DNA of 64,000 nt from Rotaria macrura (taxonomy: Eukaryota; Rotifera; Eurotatoria; Philodinida; Philodinidae): assembly GCA_900239685.1 (NCBI GenBank), contig OENT01000416.1:1-64000 (forward strand). The letters are read 5' to 3'. Shown piece after piece: positions 1 through 12,186 of the stretch; within the stretch, counting starts at the first letter, position 1, and each line of letters starts with the position of its first letter. A program made the position numbers and the translations under genes. The notes below the pieces were generated by a model that was not told the origin of the DNA, did no database searches, and saw only the letters and a program-made list of their open reading frames with translations.

Positions 1-830
1 CTGTTCCAACCTATCGTTCAGTGTCAAATGAAGCTTATAGCTTCATCGTGAGAGGAATGATTACTTGATACATGAATTTTGGTAATCAGCGTTCCATTCA
101 AATGTTTGGTCAGTTAAAAGCAATGTATTTCACTCAATCATATCACCAAAAAGTTCTTGATAAATGAATTCTTATAACTATGGTTAAATTCAAGTGCATC
201 CTTCAGTTCGAAGTAAATCATGCTACTTGATCATACTGACGAAAGCTTCGGGATAAATAAATCTTTATCACTAAGAGCTCATTCGATACTATTGCTCACT
301 TTGTATCGAAGTAAACCATTAGAGCACAATAACAAAGATTTCGTGATATGTAAATCTTTATGACTATGACTCCATTCAACCCAATTGTTAACTTGTTAAA
401 AAAGTCTGCAATTGAATCATTTCGAAAGCAGTTTCTTAACAAGTGAATCGCTTTTATTAGTGTTCCATTCATTCATATTGCTCATGATAAAGCAAAGTAT
501 GATATTCATTGACGTCAGACAAAAACTCACGGTAGATGAATTCTTCTAAGAAGAGTTCTATTCGATTGTATCACTCATAGAAAATGGAATATATAACCCG
601 ATCAAAACATGAGAGACTTCTCGATAAATGATTTCTTATCATAAGGGTTTTATTCAAGTGTATCGGTCACTTCGAAGTAAAAGACGACTTCAGATCGCTT
701 TAGAGAAGACATTGTGATAAATGAATTGTTTCTACTAAGGTTATTTTCAACATTATCAATATTTTAGCAACAAAGTATGATCCTTCGATGAATCAAAGAA
801 GGCCAGTTGGAAAATGAACTGCATTAAACC
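1..830. repeat. Diverged tandem satellite, ~92-bp monomer, about nine copies
   Basis: A recurring block resembling GATAAATGAATTCTTAT, followed about 40 bases later by a TTCGAAGTAAA-like block, starts near 65, 160, 252, 343, 434, 531, 621 and 714, so the spacing is 90-96 bases. Copies are heavily diverged but the period holds. The array is open at the left edge and probably continues outside the window. No reading frame persists through it, so it is read as old satellite DNA. Confidence 0.7.
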
Positions 831-2210
831 ATACGATTATGTTCGGCTATGTGTCGTTGCTTAAATAATTGATTCGAATGGCAGAGAGTATCACTGTAGA
901 AGTGTAAACTAAACAATCATCACAAAAATGCTATTCATGTATTGGCCTCATCGTAGAAAAGGGCTAAGAATGAAAATTTAATTAATGAAAACAGGGAACA
1001 ATAATAACCTCAAGTACAAATTCATCCAGATATCTGATAAAATGCTCCTTGAATTTCAGATGAAACTTCATCTGATTAGTGATCGGAAGATATTTGGGCA
1101 TCCTTTAGTACATATCAGTTCAATTACGTGAAAGATAATGAAAAGCTCTCACCGCTGTTCTTTCATGTAATGGTGATAAAGTACAAGCATAATCATGACA
1201 AAGATTCTTTTCTAATATTCTAAATCATTTGAAGTTGTCATTCAATACTTTCCAATTCATAAAAAGAAACATCGTAAATGGCAGTATTACATTTGGGGGT
1301 GCCATAGTTGTAGTGGTTGTAGTGGCTAAATAAAGAGATTAAGTAGTACTTCAGTATAAGACTTCATGTTTAGAGCAGTGTCCTCATGATACACTGCGGA
1401 ATATCAGACATCAATCTACTTTTGTATTTCTATTTACATAGCCTTTATTATATGAAAATATCAATTTTTAGAATGAAAGTATGCTGTGTAGAAATGGAAA
1501 TTCACCTGTGCCGATCGGTATCTGTCTGTAGTACTTGGCATCATTGACCATAGGGGTTGTACTAGTGATCACTGGTTTGATTAAAAGAAAACGGATGTGG
1601 GTATGGACTAGATAATGGTTTATTGGACAACTAAAACTCACACCCTAATATTACAAAATCATGACATAGATCGATTTTTACCTCAATATGCATGCAAATA
1701 TAGATTTGGGTGTAAGTGTTTCACTTTAGGCAACTAGATATATGGCGAGACTACTGAAAATGATTGATGTGACTATTGAAATACGACATACATCAAAACA
1801 TCCTTTTCTTATGAAAGCATTTCTACTCAGTTTCAGTACTAAGCAAATGCACTTTAGTAATTACTGTCATAGATCGAGCCATTACTAGTTATCAAATGGT
1901 TCAACCTTATCCGTCTACACTGGTTCAACTGTTCGAGAGCTGGTTTGAAATGACCTATAGTTTTTACTTTTCCGCTCCATGATTGCATCGATATGAAAAA
2001 AAAAAATTAGTACTGAGGCTAATCCCCTCGTTACACAAAATCAGGTTAACCAACAATTATGAGAATATTCTGTGTCAAACTACTGTTGTCAAAGGTCAAG
2101 TATTATTTCAGTATGTACGTAAGCTACCCCGGCAACTCATAAGAGTTCATTATGCAGCACAATTTCATGCTATGCATCCCCAGTATCATGTTTATTACTG
2201 ATGAAGTGGC
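831..2210. other. Unassigned non-coding stretch
   Basis: AT-rich sequence without a convincing reading frame, RNA gene or internal repeat. The 72-codon frame at 1983-2201 shows no recognisable domain and is taken as chance. Confidence 0.5.
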
Positions 2211-2640
2211 ACCCAGGTAGATCATTCCGGATGTTCGCGACGGCGTCTTAAACGGGGAAAAATAGTGCTGTTACGAGCCGTAATCCGTCAGCTCGTTTTA
2301 TGATCGGCCGTTTAGAGCAGTAAACGATCATCGTTTTTACAAGAACCGGGGATCTTTATTCGCCGTATGTTAGCCGTAAAACTGTATTCCGAAAAACGAA
2401 CTCCATACAATATCGTGCAATATTATACCATATTGCTTCTCGCATTACTTTCGGAGTGCCGTTTTACGGCTAACATACGGCGAATAACGATCCCCGGTTC
2501 TTGCAAAAACGATGATCGTTTACTGCACTAAACGGCCGATCATAAAACGGGCTTATGGATTGCGGCCCGTAATAGCGCCATTTTTCACCGTTTTATACCG
2601 TTTACTGTCGTTTACGATATCATTTTCTTTGACCTGGGTA
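2211..2640. mobile_element. Foldback/TIR element A (TACCCAGG-type ends)
   Basis: Two arms of about 140 bases (roughly 2250-2395 and 2455-2590) are inverted copies of each other at about 90 percent identity; both contain GCCGTATGTTAGCCGT and AAACGATCATCGTTTTT. The element begins ACCCAGGTAG at 2211 and ends GACCTGGGTA at 2631-2640. The loop near 2400-2450 is AT-rich. There is no transposase frame, so it is non-autonomous. The right end lies against TA; the left flank reads CA, probably a mutated TA target duplication. It shares its ends with the elements ending at 6634 and 32270. Confidence 0.8.
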
Positions 2641-5600
2641 TCGATTTGAAAAACAACTTCACTGATTTCATTTATGATTCATATAGTTGAAACAAAAGAC
2701 AAGCAAAATTATGAATATCTATTTGCAGAGAATTATACTTCAACAATCTTACAAATACTCGTTTCTTTAAATTTCTTTAAAACAAATTTAATCAGTAAAA
2801 AATTTTCTTCTCAGGGCCATGTTTGTCTGTCTTTGCCTTTTTTGTTGACTTTTATTAGTATCATGTATACATCGCTAGTCAGTGTTCAATTCCTTCCTAT
2901 CCTGAATTGCTCTAGACTATTATCGTATCTCGAATTGTACCGATTCATAGTCGAATTGCGAAAATAACTAACGAAAAGTTCAGAACTACTATCTATGGAA
3001 TTATGTCGCCAGAACCTGTTTCCTGTCTATGAACAACAATCAGGCAATGCTGTTTAATTAATTTTAATGACCTCTCAATTCATCAGTTCCGAATCTGAAG
3101 GAGTATGGACCAGAGATCCGAAAAATCGGCGAGTCGGCATTTTCTGCACCGTGGCGAGCACGAGTTGACTTTGTAAATCGCCGAGTCGACTCGCCTATAC
3201 TTAGAATGTTATTTTTGATGAATAAATGGAAATCTTTAGGGATATCTTTCGATTTTATGCAGTTCTTTCTAAGCGTTTCCATTTGTAGTGAAGCTTATCA
3301 AATCGGGACAGTAACTTAGTGTGCAGGGTGTCTCAACAATCAGCTTAAAAAAGAAAACTCTATATCTCTACAGAGTGATGAACAAATGATCTGATATTTG
3401 TCGTGATGGTCGAGGATACTTCCAAGCTTCTATTCAAGTGGTAGCCGCTTATTAACATACTTCAAATCTAGTACCATCTAACTACTTGAACAAGGTGCTT
3501 TGACCTTTTCCAACATACTTCTATCAGTCGTCAACCACAAAAAATAGAAATGTATCCCAAAGTTTATTCGCAAATTCCAATTTTTAGAGATTGTTATACT
3601 GATCATTTTGGTTAAAAAATTGTTCTATTTTTATCAAGAACTAACGGTATCTGAGTCATAGTACTAGAAAATATCGTATGCTTGACTAACACTATTTGCC
3701 GTTCTCCAGTACTTTGACTCGGGGAACACACTTTCTTGATGAACATGGAACATCTGTTAACCAAAATGATCAGCAAATAAGATCTCTAAAAATATGATTC
3801 TTCAGTAAGTTCTCGAACAGCGTTTCTATTTTGTTCACTGTCCAGAGGAATACTTTATCAAACTTTAACTAACGTCACTGATGTTTTCCGATCTTGTCAG
3901 TGCAAAATAATTTGAGAGGATTTTGTGAAGTTAGATAGAATAGAGAAAACTCAAGAAATCAAATAAAGTATTACATGATCTTGAAAATATAAGAATAGAC
4001 GAATTCGCATCAGATTATGGAAACTCCAAATTTATAGTTTATCTTTCCCATAGAAATGCGAATTTTTCTCTTTTAAATAAATAATAATAATTCTAAGGGA
4101 TGTTGTTAAATCTTTTACTGATGAATAAAAAATTTCAAGTAACTTCTACCACCACCAAAAGTTAGTTCATTTGATCATAATCCTGTGCTGCTATGCAGTT
4201 TTCTTTTTGTTAGATGACTTTTGGTACACTCTGGATACACGCATATTTAATTATTCAGTCTAGTCTAACTATTGCACTGATGCAGATCTCAGAGCATTGT
4301 TTATACGCTCAGTAAAAAAATGAATGATCTTTATTTATTTGATTATCATTACTATTTTTGTACTTTTAAATTATTTAAATATATGAAATCTTTTTTATTT
4401 GATTGTATAAAATAAAAAGATGGTGATTGTTATTGGGGGGGGGGTTGAAAAACTACCTTAATATAACTATTTTGTTATAAACTGTAGGCGAGGCGAGGCA
4501 GCAATGAGAAACTCGCCAGCATGACGAGGCGGGGATTAGTCGCTTTTTTGATTGACTCGTGGATCTCTGGTATGAACTATTTCCACAGAACCTGCTTATC
4601 TACATTAACGTTTAATCAGTGAGAAGAAAACATCTTTATTTATACACTTATAATGTTATCGGTTAAAATATTCATCCATTAGTATAGTTCACCTATAACG
4701 ATGCGGTTCTGACGTTTATTAGAAGATTTACTCGAACTTTGCGGAAAGTTACTTCCTCAATATGACGAAGAATTATTTAAATCTCGTGTATCCGATTTGC
4801 CTATAAGGGAATCATAAAATTACTTCAATCTTAAATTAGCCTACATCATTGATTGGTTAATGGTATACGTAATACCTATCTCTACGTTTGGAGACTATTA
4901 ATGATCTAGTTGTGTAGGTAACTAATTTCATAAAATGTGTGCTCCGTTTAACTATTTAAGCTCTCATTGAACCACACATAATAGACTGAACATTATAGAT
5001 TTTCTTACGCAATATTGTAAAAATCTTGTCACCCTAATCGACACATATAATTTAAGTGACATTCTTTTTCTGCAGAAAACTCCCTTTGAGAGACGCTACG
5101 AAAATTCAAAAAGTTTCTGTCAGCATGACTAAGTTGTGATGTTTTTCAGAAAATTTAGTCATGCCAAACACTTCACGGTGTATCACATCTATCTTTCATA
5201 AGTAAGTTAATCAGTCTTAATATAGGGTTATAAAAGATTTTAGGATTGTATGTTTCTTTCATTGTTCAGTAGAATGTTTTGACGAGTACTTAGATCTATG
5301 TACCTCCGGAGAATTGTGACTTTCCTATGAACATTATTGAAAATCATATGAATAGACCCTTAGCCCATGCACTTATCATCAGAAACAATTACTATCAATT
5401 GACTGAATAACTGCGTCATGGAAAACAATTTTATGGAACAAAAGGGGTAGTGTTGAGGTGAGGAGCATTTTTTTCAAATTGAGACTAGTTTCAGAAGGGA
5501 TTTTCAAATGGAGTTTGTTTGCAAAGAAACCATCTTCCATGCTTTGTGAAGTATTCAGCATTTGATTCTTCTCTTCTAAAGAGAAAAAATATTGAAAGAG

Positions 5601-5743
5601 AAAGCTTCGATAGGATTGCATTCTGCAACGCTGTTTTAAACAAATGTTGAATNATAGCGTGCAAGGGAAAATGGATTCTTCGAGACGACAAAAAATAGTC
5701 TTCAGACTTTTCTCGATACACATCGGTTTCAAAGTTCATAGCA
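2641..5743. other. Unassigned stretch with a G10 homopolymer and one n
   Basis: No supported gene. Frames of 97, 72 and 117 codons occur but carry no recognisable motif and show no splice partners; the 117-codon minus frame at 5379-5732 also contains the ambiguous base at 5653. A run of ten G lies at 4435-4444. Around 3110-3200 and 4490-4560 there are GCGAG/GCGGG-rich patches in otherwise AT-rich DNA that may be remnants of another repeat. Confidence 0.4.
5653..5653. other. Assembly ambiguity (n)
   Basis: Single undetermined base. In the similar case at 12638 a palindrome partner shows that one n stands for about 90 missing bases, so this n may also hide more than one base. Confidence 0.9.
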
Positions 5744-6140
5744 TAACCCCCCCCCCCCTAGAATGAAAGGCCACCGCCAAGGAAAAGTTCAGAAGACCTA
5801 ATGGAAGGCCATGCGATGTTCATAAGGTTTTTCAGAAATCCAGTAGATTTTCAGGTTTTAGAACTAAAAAACCTGGTTTTTCAGTATAAAATCTTTGCTT
5901 TTTGTAAAAAAAACTCAAGGTTTTGTGAAAAAAATGACCTTTTTTCAAGTAAAAAAACTGGTTGTCCAATACTTGACTGCTGAAAGTGTCTGTTTTAATA
6001 GGAAAAACTTTTTTAAAAACTCTTAACTTTCTCGGTAAATCTTAGCAAAAACATAGCCCACAATAGAAGGCCACTGTCTGAGGAGCGATGTAAATTTTCA
6101 TAATAGAAGGCCATGGCCTTTTATTCTGTGGAGGAGTTTA
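5744..6140. mobile_element. TIR element F (C-run plus AGAATAAAAGGCCA ends)
   Basis: The left end is a C run (5747-5758) followed by TAGAATGAAAGGCCA. The right end, read in reverse complement, is CTCCTCCACAGAATAAAAGGCCA. Both ends lie next to TA. The interior is A/T-run rich with repeated CTGGTTTTT-like words and further AGAAGGCCA copies at 6066 and 6106. The 60-codon frame inside is a by-product of the T-runs. A second, more decayed member lies at about 56215-56584. Confidence 0.65.
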
Positions 6141-6145
6141 GGACT

Positions 6146-6634
6146 AACAAGGTCGAGAAGTATGAACCGGTTCCTGCAGGAAAACACTGAAAATTACCGG
6201 AGCATGGGCAGTACTCAGGCCGGAAATTTCGTGGACTTCTTGCCGGTATATTCCAATCAATTCTTCTTCTTTCCTGCAGAAATCTGCCGGAAATAGAGAT
6301 GCATTGGTGACGATAATCGTTACAATCGGTAACCGTTCCACTGGTAACCGGTCCAACCGATAACCAGTATAAATCTGCATAAGCCGGTATAAACTGGCAT
6401 TAGCCGGTATTAACCTATATAAGCCGGTATTAACCGGTATTAGCCGATATAAGCCGGCATTAGCCTAATCCCGGCTTTATACTGGTTATGGGTTACCGTT
6501 GGAACGGTGAATCACCGATTCACCGTCACCATTGCATTCCTAGTCGGAAATCATCTGGGAAATTTTTTTAGATTGCCCGTGTCTTTCCTGCCGGTTTCTG
6601 CAGTATCCGGTGACGGAAACGATCGACCTGGGTA
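6146..6634. mobile_element. TIR element B with 20-bp CCGGTAT tandem core
   Basis: The right end is GATCGACCTGGGTA (6621-6634), matching the ends of elements A and C; the left end is decayed (AACAAGGTCGA near 6147-6156). CTGCAGG and ACCGG words recur in inverse orientation just inside both ends. Between about 6370 and 6480 a 20-bp unit reiterates five times, built from two 10-bp halves of the type WAGCCGGTAT and TAACCGGTAT. It abuts element F directly. There is no coding capacity. Confidence 0.6.
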
Positions 6635-7254
6635 AGAAAGTTTATCAAAGCTTCTCTATAAGGTTCTAAAAATATTTTATGCGATTTCAGTTTTGAGAAG
6701 TCGCACTTAATCATTTGAAGAGGGATGCATGGACCACTCATTGGATCTATCTATCACTGATATTATTAGATGAAGAGATGTTTGCCACTTGTATTTCGGT
6801 GGTAGCAAGCTTTAGGTAAGGTAACTAGAAGTCAATATAAATTAATTTACATTAAAACAGTGACCATCTCAAATTATATTTTTTTTCAGAGAAATGTGAA
6901 AGTCTTCAAAGATTACACAAGAAAGGAGAGTTGTTGCAGTATCAGGTGAAAGGATGTGTATTGGTCTAGAAATAAACTTTTCAGAGTAACCATGAAGTTG
7001 AAAACTGCTAATACAATACATAAAAATATGTTTTTATGTGCTGTAATCTCTATCCGAAACAACTTTAAGTAAACAAAACCGGCTTACAGACATTTCAGAG
7101 AGCTTTTATTTCAATGTGATCAATCAAGAGCTCAAATTCCTTACACAGTTCCACATCATTCTTAATAGCATTCTCGCTTCAGTTCAGGTCTCAGAATTAT
7201 GAAACAAGTCGGTTTCTATTCGATTATCTATTGTAACTGGATGAAAACGTCATT
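6635..7254. other. Unassigned non-coding stretch
   Basis: No supported feature between the two elements; AT-rich spacer. Confidence 0.4.
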
Positions 7255-7722
7255 TACTCAAGCAGACAAAACTTTTCAAAAACGCATTTAAGCGACCAAA
7301 AATGGACGAAAAATCTAGGTAAGTGGACGTGTTGGGATGACAATCGATGTTCCCGATTGTCAGGGGAAAACGCTCATTTCCCCACCTTCTTGTGCATTTA
7401 ATCGCATTTTCAGTCAAAAAACGAGTGTAAATGAATAAAAAAAAGAGGAATAGTGGTCGTCTTATTAATACTTAAGAATTCTTATAATGATCCAGTCATT
7501 TATAACGACTATGAAATAAACGACCACTGTTTCTCTTTTTTATCCATTTACACTCGTTTTTTAACTGAAAACGCGATTGAACGCACAAGAAAGTGGGGAA
7601 ATGAGCGTTTTTCGCTCACAATCTGGAACATTGATTGCCATCCTAACACGTCCACTTTCCTAGATTTCCCGTCCATTTTTGGCGCTTAAACGCGTTTTTG
7701 AAAAGTTTTATCTGTTTGGGTA
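7255..7722. mobile_element. Foldback element D, ~200-bp arms
   Basis: It begins TACTCAAGCAGACAAAACTT and ends, in reverse complement, TACCCAAACAGATAAAACTT. The arms (about 7255-7470 and 7525-7722) are near-perfect inverted copies, both carrying AAACTTTTCAAAAACGC, AAGTGGACGTGTT and AAACGAGTGTAAATG words. Only about 55 bases of AT-rich loop remain between them. The outer TA on both sides is compatible with a TA target duplication. The 78-codon frame at 7453-7689 runs through the right arm and is not a gene. Confidence 0.85.
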
Positions 7723-8408
7723 GTAATTGAAGTACATATATATATATATTATAGAAGTGAGCTCGTGGCAGACTCTAGAAGTTACCACTTTCTTACACTT
7801 CTATAGCCTTTGAGTAGAAGTATGAACGTCTCCATTTCTAAGTGTACGCATCTGAAACTCTCCTGTTTAGCGTTTAATTGATGAACCAAGTTATGAATAC
7901 ACCTTCGCTGATCTTTTTATGTGAAAGTGCTTAGTGTTCGCATTTTCAAGAACGGGAACGGTGTATGCATTCCCTTTCTTGAGAACGGAAGGCAAAACTG
8001 ACACATCCTCCCTTTGAAAACATTTTATCTTCCTACTTGGTATTCTAAGCTCGAAGAAACTAATGTCTAATAATATTCGGTATCAGATGTTGAGTACACA
8101 CAGTTATTTGGAATGAAGAAATTTTAACCAAGCATTACGAGATTGAACTTCATATCTTTTCAATCAACATGATAGGAAGAAAATTCAGAAATATGAAATA
8201 ATGACACTGATTCAATATACTCAAGTTCACCTGAAAAATATGTCAGAGTCAACTCAGAAAAAACAATACACACAGTATAGGAACTCCATACGAAACCGTC
8301 TAAAAAATGGAGCATAAAGACATTGAGGTCTATACCGATAAAAACACAATAAAAGCCCATCCCTCGCATACTCACTAACATCCTCGATTAGTAAAACATA
8401 AAACACAT
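7723..8408. other. Unassigned non-coding stretch
   Basis: Contains a short TA run at about 7735-7749. No supported gene. Confidence 0.4.
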
Positions 8409-8885
8409 GTACATACTTGCCGTCGTTGCAGTTGTCGTTGTTGCCGTCGTTGTAGTTGCCGTAGTTGCCGTCGTTGTAGTTTCCGTTGTTGCCGTCGTTG
8501 TTGTTGTCGTTGTTGTAGTTGTTGTAGTTGTCGTTGTTGCCGTCGTTGTTGTTGCTGTTGTTGTAGTACTCGTAGTTGTTGTTGTTGTTGTGCTTGTTGT
8601 GCTTGTTGTCGTGGTGCTGGTTGTTGTGGTTGTTGTAGTACTTGTCGTTGTTGTTGTCGTAGTACTTGTTGTTGTTGTCGTCGTAGTACTTGTTGTTGTT
8701 GTTGTCGTAGTACTTGTTGTTGTTGTCGTCGTAGTACTTGTTGTTGTTGTGCTTGTTGTGCTTGTTGTGCTTGTTGTTGTTGTGCTTGTTGTTGTCGTTG
8801 TTGTAGTACTTGTTGTTGTCGTCGTTGTAGTTGTTGCCGTTGTTGTTGTTGCCGTTGTTACTGTTGTTGTTGTTTCCGTTTTCAA
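8409..8885. repeat. Large GTT/GTC/GTA trinucleotide repeat (~480 bp)
   Basis: An almost uninterrupted array of GTT-type triplets with interspersed GTC, GTA, GCC and CTT triplets, showing a higher-order unit of about 24-27 bases in the centre (GTTGTTGTTGTCGTAGTACT repeated from about 8640 to 8740). On the minus strand it reads as 165 codons of almost pure Thr with scattered Ser (start near 8885, stop at 8388); on the plus strand as poly-Val. The minus frame resembles a mucin-like Ser/Thr tract, but there is no signal peptide and no attached domain, so an expanded microsatellite is the simpler reading. Confidence 0.85.
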
Positions 8886-10058
8886 ATCGTTTTGACCTTA
8901 AATTTGGGAGATTACTGTTTTTCCATGAAGATATTTCTAACCCAATAAAAGAAAATAGTTCCCATGAACTGTTTACTGATCGGCACGCTTACATTACAGC
9001 TTGGGCGAAGTCGAGCTCAACTCAAGTATTACTATGAGTAAAAACTACTATAGAAGACTTGGTACGTTGTGGTTTTTTACAGATTTTTTGATAGTAAATG
9101 ACTATAACTTGTGATCGACATGCATCGTACTAGAACTTTAGTATGACGTTGTTGTATAAGGTTGATAACAATCATTAGATGTATGGAAAACTGAATATCT
9201 AACTAGGTTCGACCTTTATACGATCCTTACCAAATGCCCCGATTGCCATCGGAAACCCCTATTTATTACCGTTCATGTTTGGAGATTTCAGAGTGATTAG
9301 AGATTGAAGCGGAAGTGTCAAGTAAGGATAGAGATAGTGCTGGATATCAGTGAGTATGTATATATAAGATGGTTATGCGACTGAATAAGCTGCATACCAA
9401 CACCTGTAGTTCAATTATCACGAACGACAACAATAAAAGGTCCTTGAAATTTGGTTTAGGTTTCCTCACTGACTGATAGAGGTAGTCTTTTAAAATGAAT
9501 ATGGCCAAATAGTTTTCAAGTTTTTGTCTATATTTTTGAAACACATGGAGGACAGAGCTGCTTTTTTTTCGCATAATACACAGTTTCTATGTTGTCAATA
9601 AAAATCTCTATCCACAAATCAGAATCAGTATTCCCAATGACTAAACATTTACCGAAAAATTTCTCGTGTATTATTTGAAATCTTTTCGATATCAAACTAT
9701 ATCATAGACACTAAATCAAATCACTATTTGATAACGTGATTTATTTTTATAACAGATTTCGTTTTTATGAATTATACGTCATCTTTCAGAAGTATTAAAT
9801 AGATACCAAATAAACCTGTTAATAAGTATACTGTAAATCAACAATCAACGGGAAATTTCTTTGTCTGATCAATACATTATTGGTGGAGAATAGTACTATA
9901 AAACTTTGAGTGCTTTGAAATTCTATGTCTATGAATTGTTCCTAAAAGAGAGAGCAAACTTTTAGAAAAAAATCGTGAAAAATAAACATCGAGTACAATC
10001 TCTGCAGAATTAAAAACTTGAAGCATGAGGAACTTACGGTACCTATTTAAGGAATAGA
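8886..10058. other. Unassigned non-coding stretch
   Basis: No supported gene; the 68- and 75-codon frames have no recognisable motif. Confidence 0.4.
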
Positions 10059-10635
10059 TTGGGGAGTCCTCATCATCTAGATATGAAACCGTTACCGCAC
10101 AAAACAGCAGTTTGGTGGAGAAAGAAAAAAGGTACTTTGAACACGAAAATGTTGATCACAAAGTGGAAAAAGATTCATCTTTTTCCAGCGATTTCACAAG
10201 TAAGCTGCAGGAAGAGAGAACCAATTATTTCGTCATCTGGTGTATTCTACGAGAAATTACTGAGGTTTGGGTTAGGATATTCCATGAAATAATAACCAAC
10301 TTTGAAGTCGTACAACGCCTGAACGATTTTTCTCATTCGCTTGAGTTCAATGCTGATTTCAGATCATACTTCTCAAGGGACTCTAGTAATGATATCAATG
10401 CATTTGGTAATACTTGAGCGAATTCAGTAGTGCTAACGACTCATCGAAAGGTGATTGTGGCCCGTACCAGATTCGAAAACCTATTAATAGTTGTGTACTG
10501 ATGACTGACCGCGTCAATTTGGTCCAACATGCTCAGACTAGTACTAATATCGATCTGAAAAATCCCTATCACTTTCAAGAATGTCACATGAATCAGCCTA
10601 GGCAAAATTTCATGCATACAGATCTGCGTCCTTAA
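10059..10635 (+). other. Overlapping unassigned open frames, possible decayed gene
   Basis: Three plus-strand frames overlap end to end (10059-10292, 10112-10417, 10414-10635), which could mean one frameshifted coding region of about 190 residues. The 101-codon frame is rich in charged residues (start MVEKEKRYF) and includes the segment VWVRIFHEIITNFEVV. I recognise no domain and found no clear splice sites, so chance is equally possible. Confidence 0.2.
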
Positions 10636-11204
10636 TAAAAATTGCAAGAAGTTTCTTCTTGCGTGTGTTAATAAATCGAGTGTAGATAAATAAATATTTT
10701 ATAATTCGTCTCGAAACATTTAAAATCCTACGTGCATTTGATTGATGAAATCAAAATACTTTCATAGCTTTGCATTATTGTGCCAACTCTTTTGGATGTC
10801 AATACTTTCAAATAGAATCATCAAAAGTTTAACCATGTCCCCTCTTTTTTTATATCTGAGTAAGAGACCTCTATCGATCAGACCTATATCACTACTTGAT
10901 GAACATCATACCTATATAACTTTGTTTACAAAAAAAGTTGTTAGCGCAATCCCTGTCGGATTAAAATATGAAATACGACAGACCCATTTCTGCTAAAATC
11001 GATAAAACTCGCCATCCCTGTCTGGCTTCGTGTGTATTTCGTGAATCTTATAAACTATGCAGCATAGCGTTTCGACAGGAGAAGATTTCATGTATATTTT
11101 ATTTTTATGCTGGCTCTGTATCCGCTGTGATAGCTCATTGTAGACGTCTCAAACATCCTGTGATGGTCTCCGGAGGTTCCCTGTCACATCCTGTCACCTT
11201 GTGT
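10636..11204. other. Unassigned non-coding stretch
   Basis: No supported gene. CCTGTC-type words become frequent from about 10950 onward and lead into the tandem repeat that follows. Confidence 0.35.
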
Positions 11205-11390
11205 TTAACGTTCTATGACACCCTTGAACCCTGTCTATAACGGCTTGTGACACCCTGGAACCATGTCTGTAACTGCCTGTGACGAAGTTGTTACCTATCG
11301 ATAACGGTCGGTGATGGCGGAATCACCTGTCGGTAACAGTCTATGAGGGGTTACGTGACCATGTTGGCAATGGTCTGTGAGGGAAGGGCG
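11205..11390. repeat. Degenerate 32-bp tandem repeat, five to six units
   Basis: Successive units begin near 11211, 11244, 11276, 11308 and 11340 and follow the pattern CYTGTGACACCCTGG, then ACC, then TGTCTGTAACNG. Looser copies of CCTGTCAC and CCTGTGATGG extend to about 11150. The sequence is much richer in G+C than its surroundings. There is no coding frame. It may be the core of another decayed TIR element of the kind seen at 6146-6634. Confidence 0.6.
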
Positions 11391-11622
11391 GAAAATTTCT
11401 ACCATAAACACTTCAACAATTCTTTCAGGTAGTTTTTTAAAAAACACTATAATACATACTAGAATCAACTGAATAAATGGCAAGAATAGCCGATAGGATG
11501 ATTCCACCAAGAAGGGCTCCAATCAAGAAACCGATCCAAAACGTAGTTGGACATGGACAGCAGCAACACCTAGAATTAAGTCGATATCATCGGAGATGTG
11601 GAGGACAAAAAATAATCAAGAA

Positions 11623-12186
11623 CTACTGGAAATAAGCTGCTAGGCGTCGTTTCGATCTGTTTCGTTTTTGTTCATCTTCCTTTTTATCATTAAGTCTAGG
11701 CATTATCGAATCAGCACTAGCTGGGGTTTCCAAAGCTTCAAGCTTCTTCCTTGAATCCGTACCAGCTGGCTCTTCCCAAACATCAAACTTCGTTTTAGAA
11801 TGAGCACTACCTGGTGCTTTCCAAGCATCGATCTTCTTCGAATCAGCACTGCCTGGTGCTTGCCAGGCATCGATCTTCTTCTTTGAATCAGCACTACCTG
11901 GTGCTTTCCAAACACTGATCTGTTTCTTTGAATCAGCACTGCCTGGTGCTTGCCAGGCATCGATCTTCTTCTTTGAATCAGCACTGCCTGGTGCTTTCCA
12001 AACACTGATCTGTTTCTTTGAACCAGCACTGCCTGGTGCTAGCCAGGCATCGATCTTCTTCTTTGAATCAGCACTGCCTGGTGCTTTCCAAACACTGATC
12101 TGTTTCTTTGAATCAGCACTGCCTGGTGCTTCCCAAACGCTAATTTCATCATTTGCCATAGCAGCCCAATTCTCTACGATGGTAAC
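11623..12186 (-). CDS. Small protein of ten 15-residue tandem repeats (W-x-APGSADSKK)
   Basis: From the ATG at 12157-12159 the frame gives 178 residues. After MANDE come ten repeats of the form I(S/D)(V/A)W-x-APGSADSKK(Q/K), alternating between an ISVWKAPGSADSKKQ type and an IDAWQAPGSADSKKK type, a 30-residue (90-bp) higher order. Repeats 8-10 are diverged (FDVWEEPAGTDSRKK; LEALETPASADS) yet keep frame, spacing and chemistry, which argues for coding selection rather than a neutral minisatellite. The C-terminus is highly basic (KRNRSKRRLAAYFQ). No signal peptide or membrane segment is visible; it is predicted disordered, with one Trp per repeat. The frame stays open upstream for nine codons (VTIVENWAA) to a CAG acceptor-like site at 12187, so an upstream exon may exist. 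I do not recognise a family and assign no function. Confidence 0.5.
   Translation of the reverse strand, partial: VTIVENWAAMANDEISVWEAPGSADSKKQISVWKAPGSADSKKKIDAWLAPGSAGSKKQISVWKAPGSADSKKKIDAWQAPGSADSKKQISVWKAPGSADSKKKIDAWQAPGSADSKKIDAWKAPGSAHSKTKFDVWEEPAGTDSRKKLEALETPASADSIMPRLNDKKEDEQKRNRSKRRLAAYFQ

Noticed and set aside
1..830. CRISPR-like array
   Set aside because: Repeats are diverged throughout with no conserved repeat/variable spacer division, and the context is eukaryotic.
5379..5739. 117- and 82-codon minus frames containing an ambiguous base
   Set aside because: No motif, overlapping frames in one interval, and the reading depends on an n.
8407..8895. 162-codon poly-Val plus-strand frame
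   Set aside because: Pure by-product of the GTT trinucleotide array.
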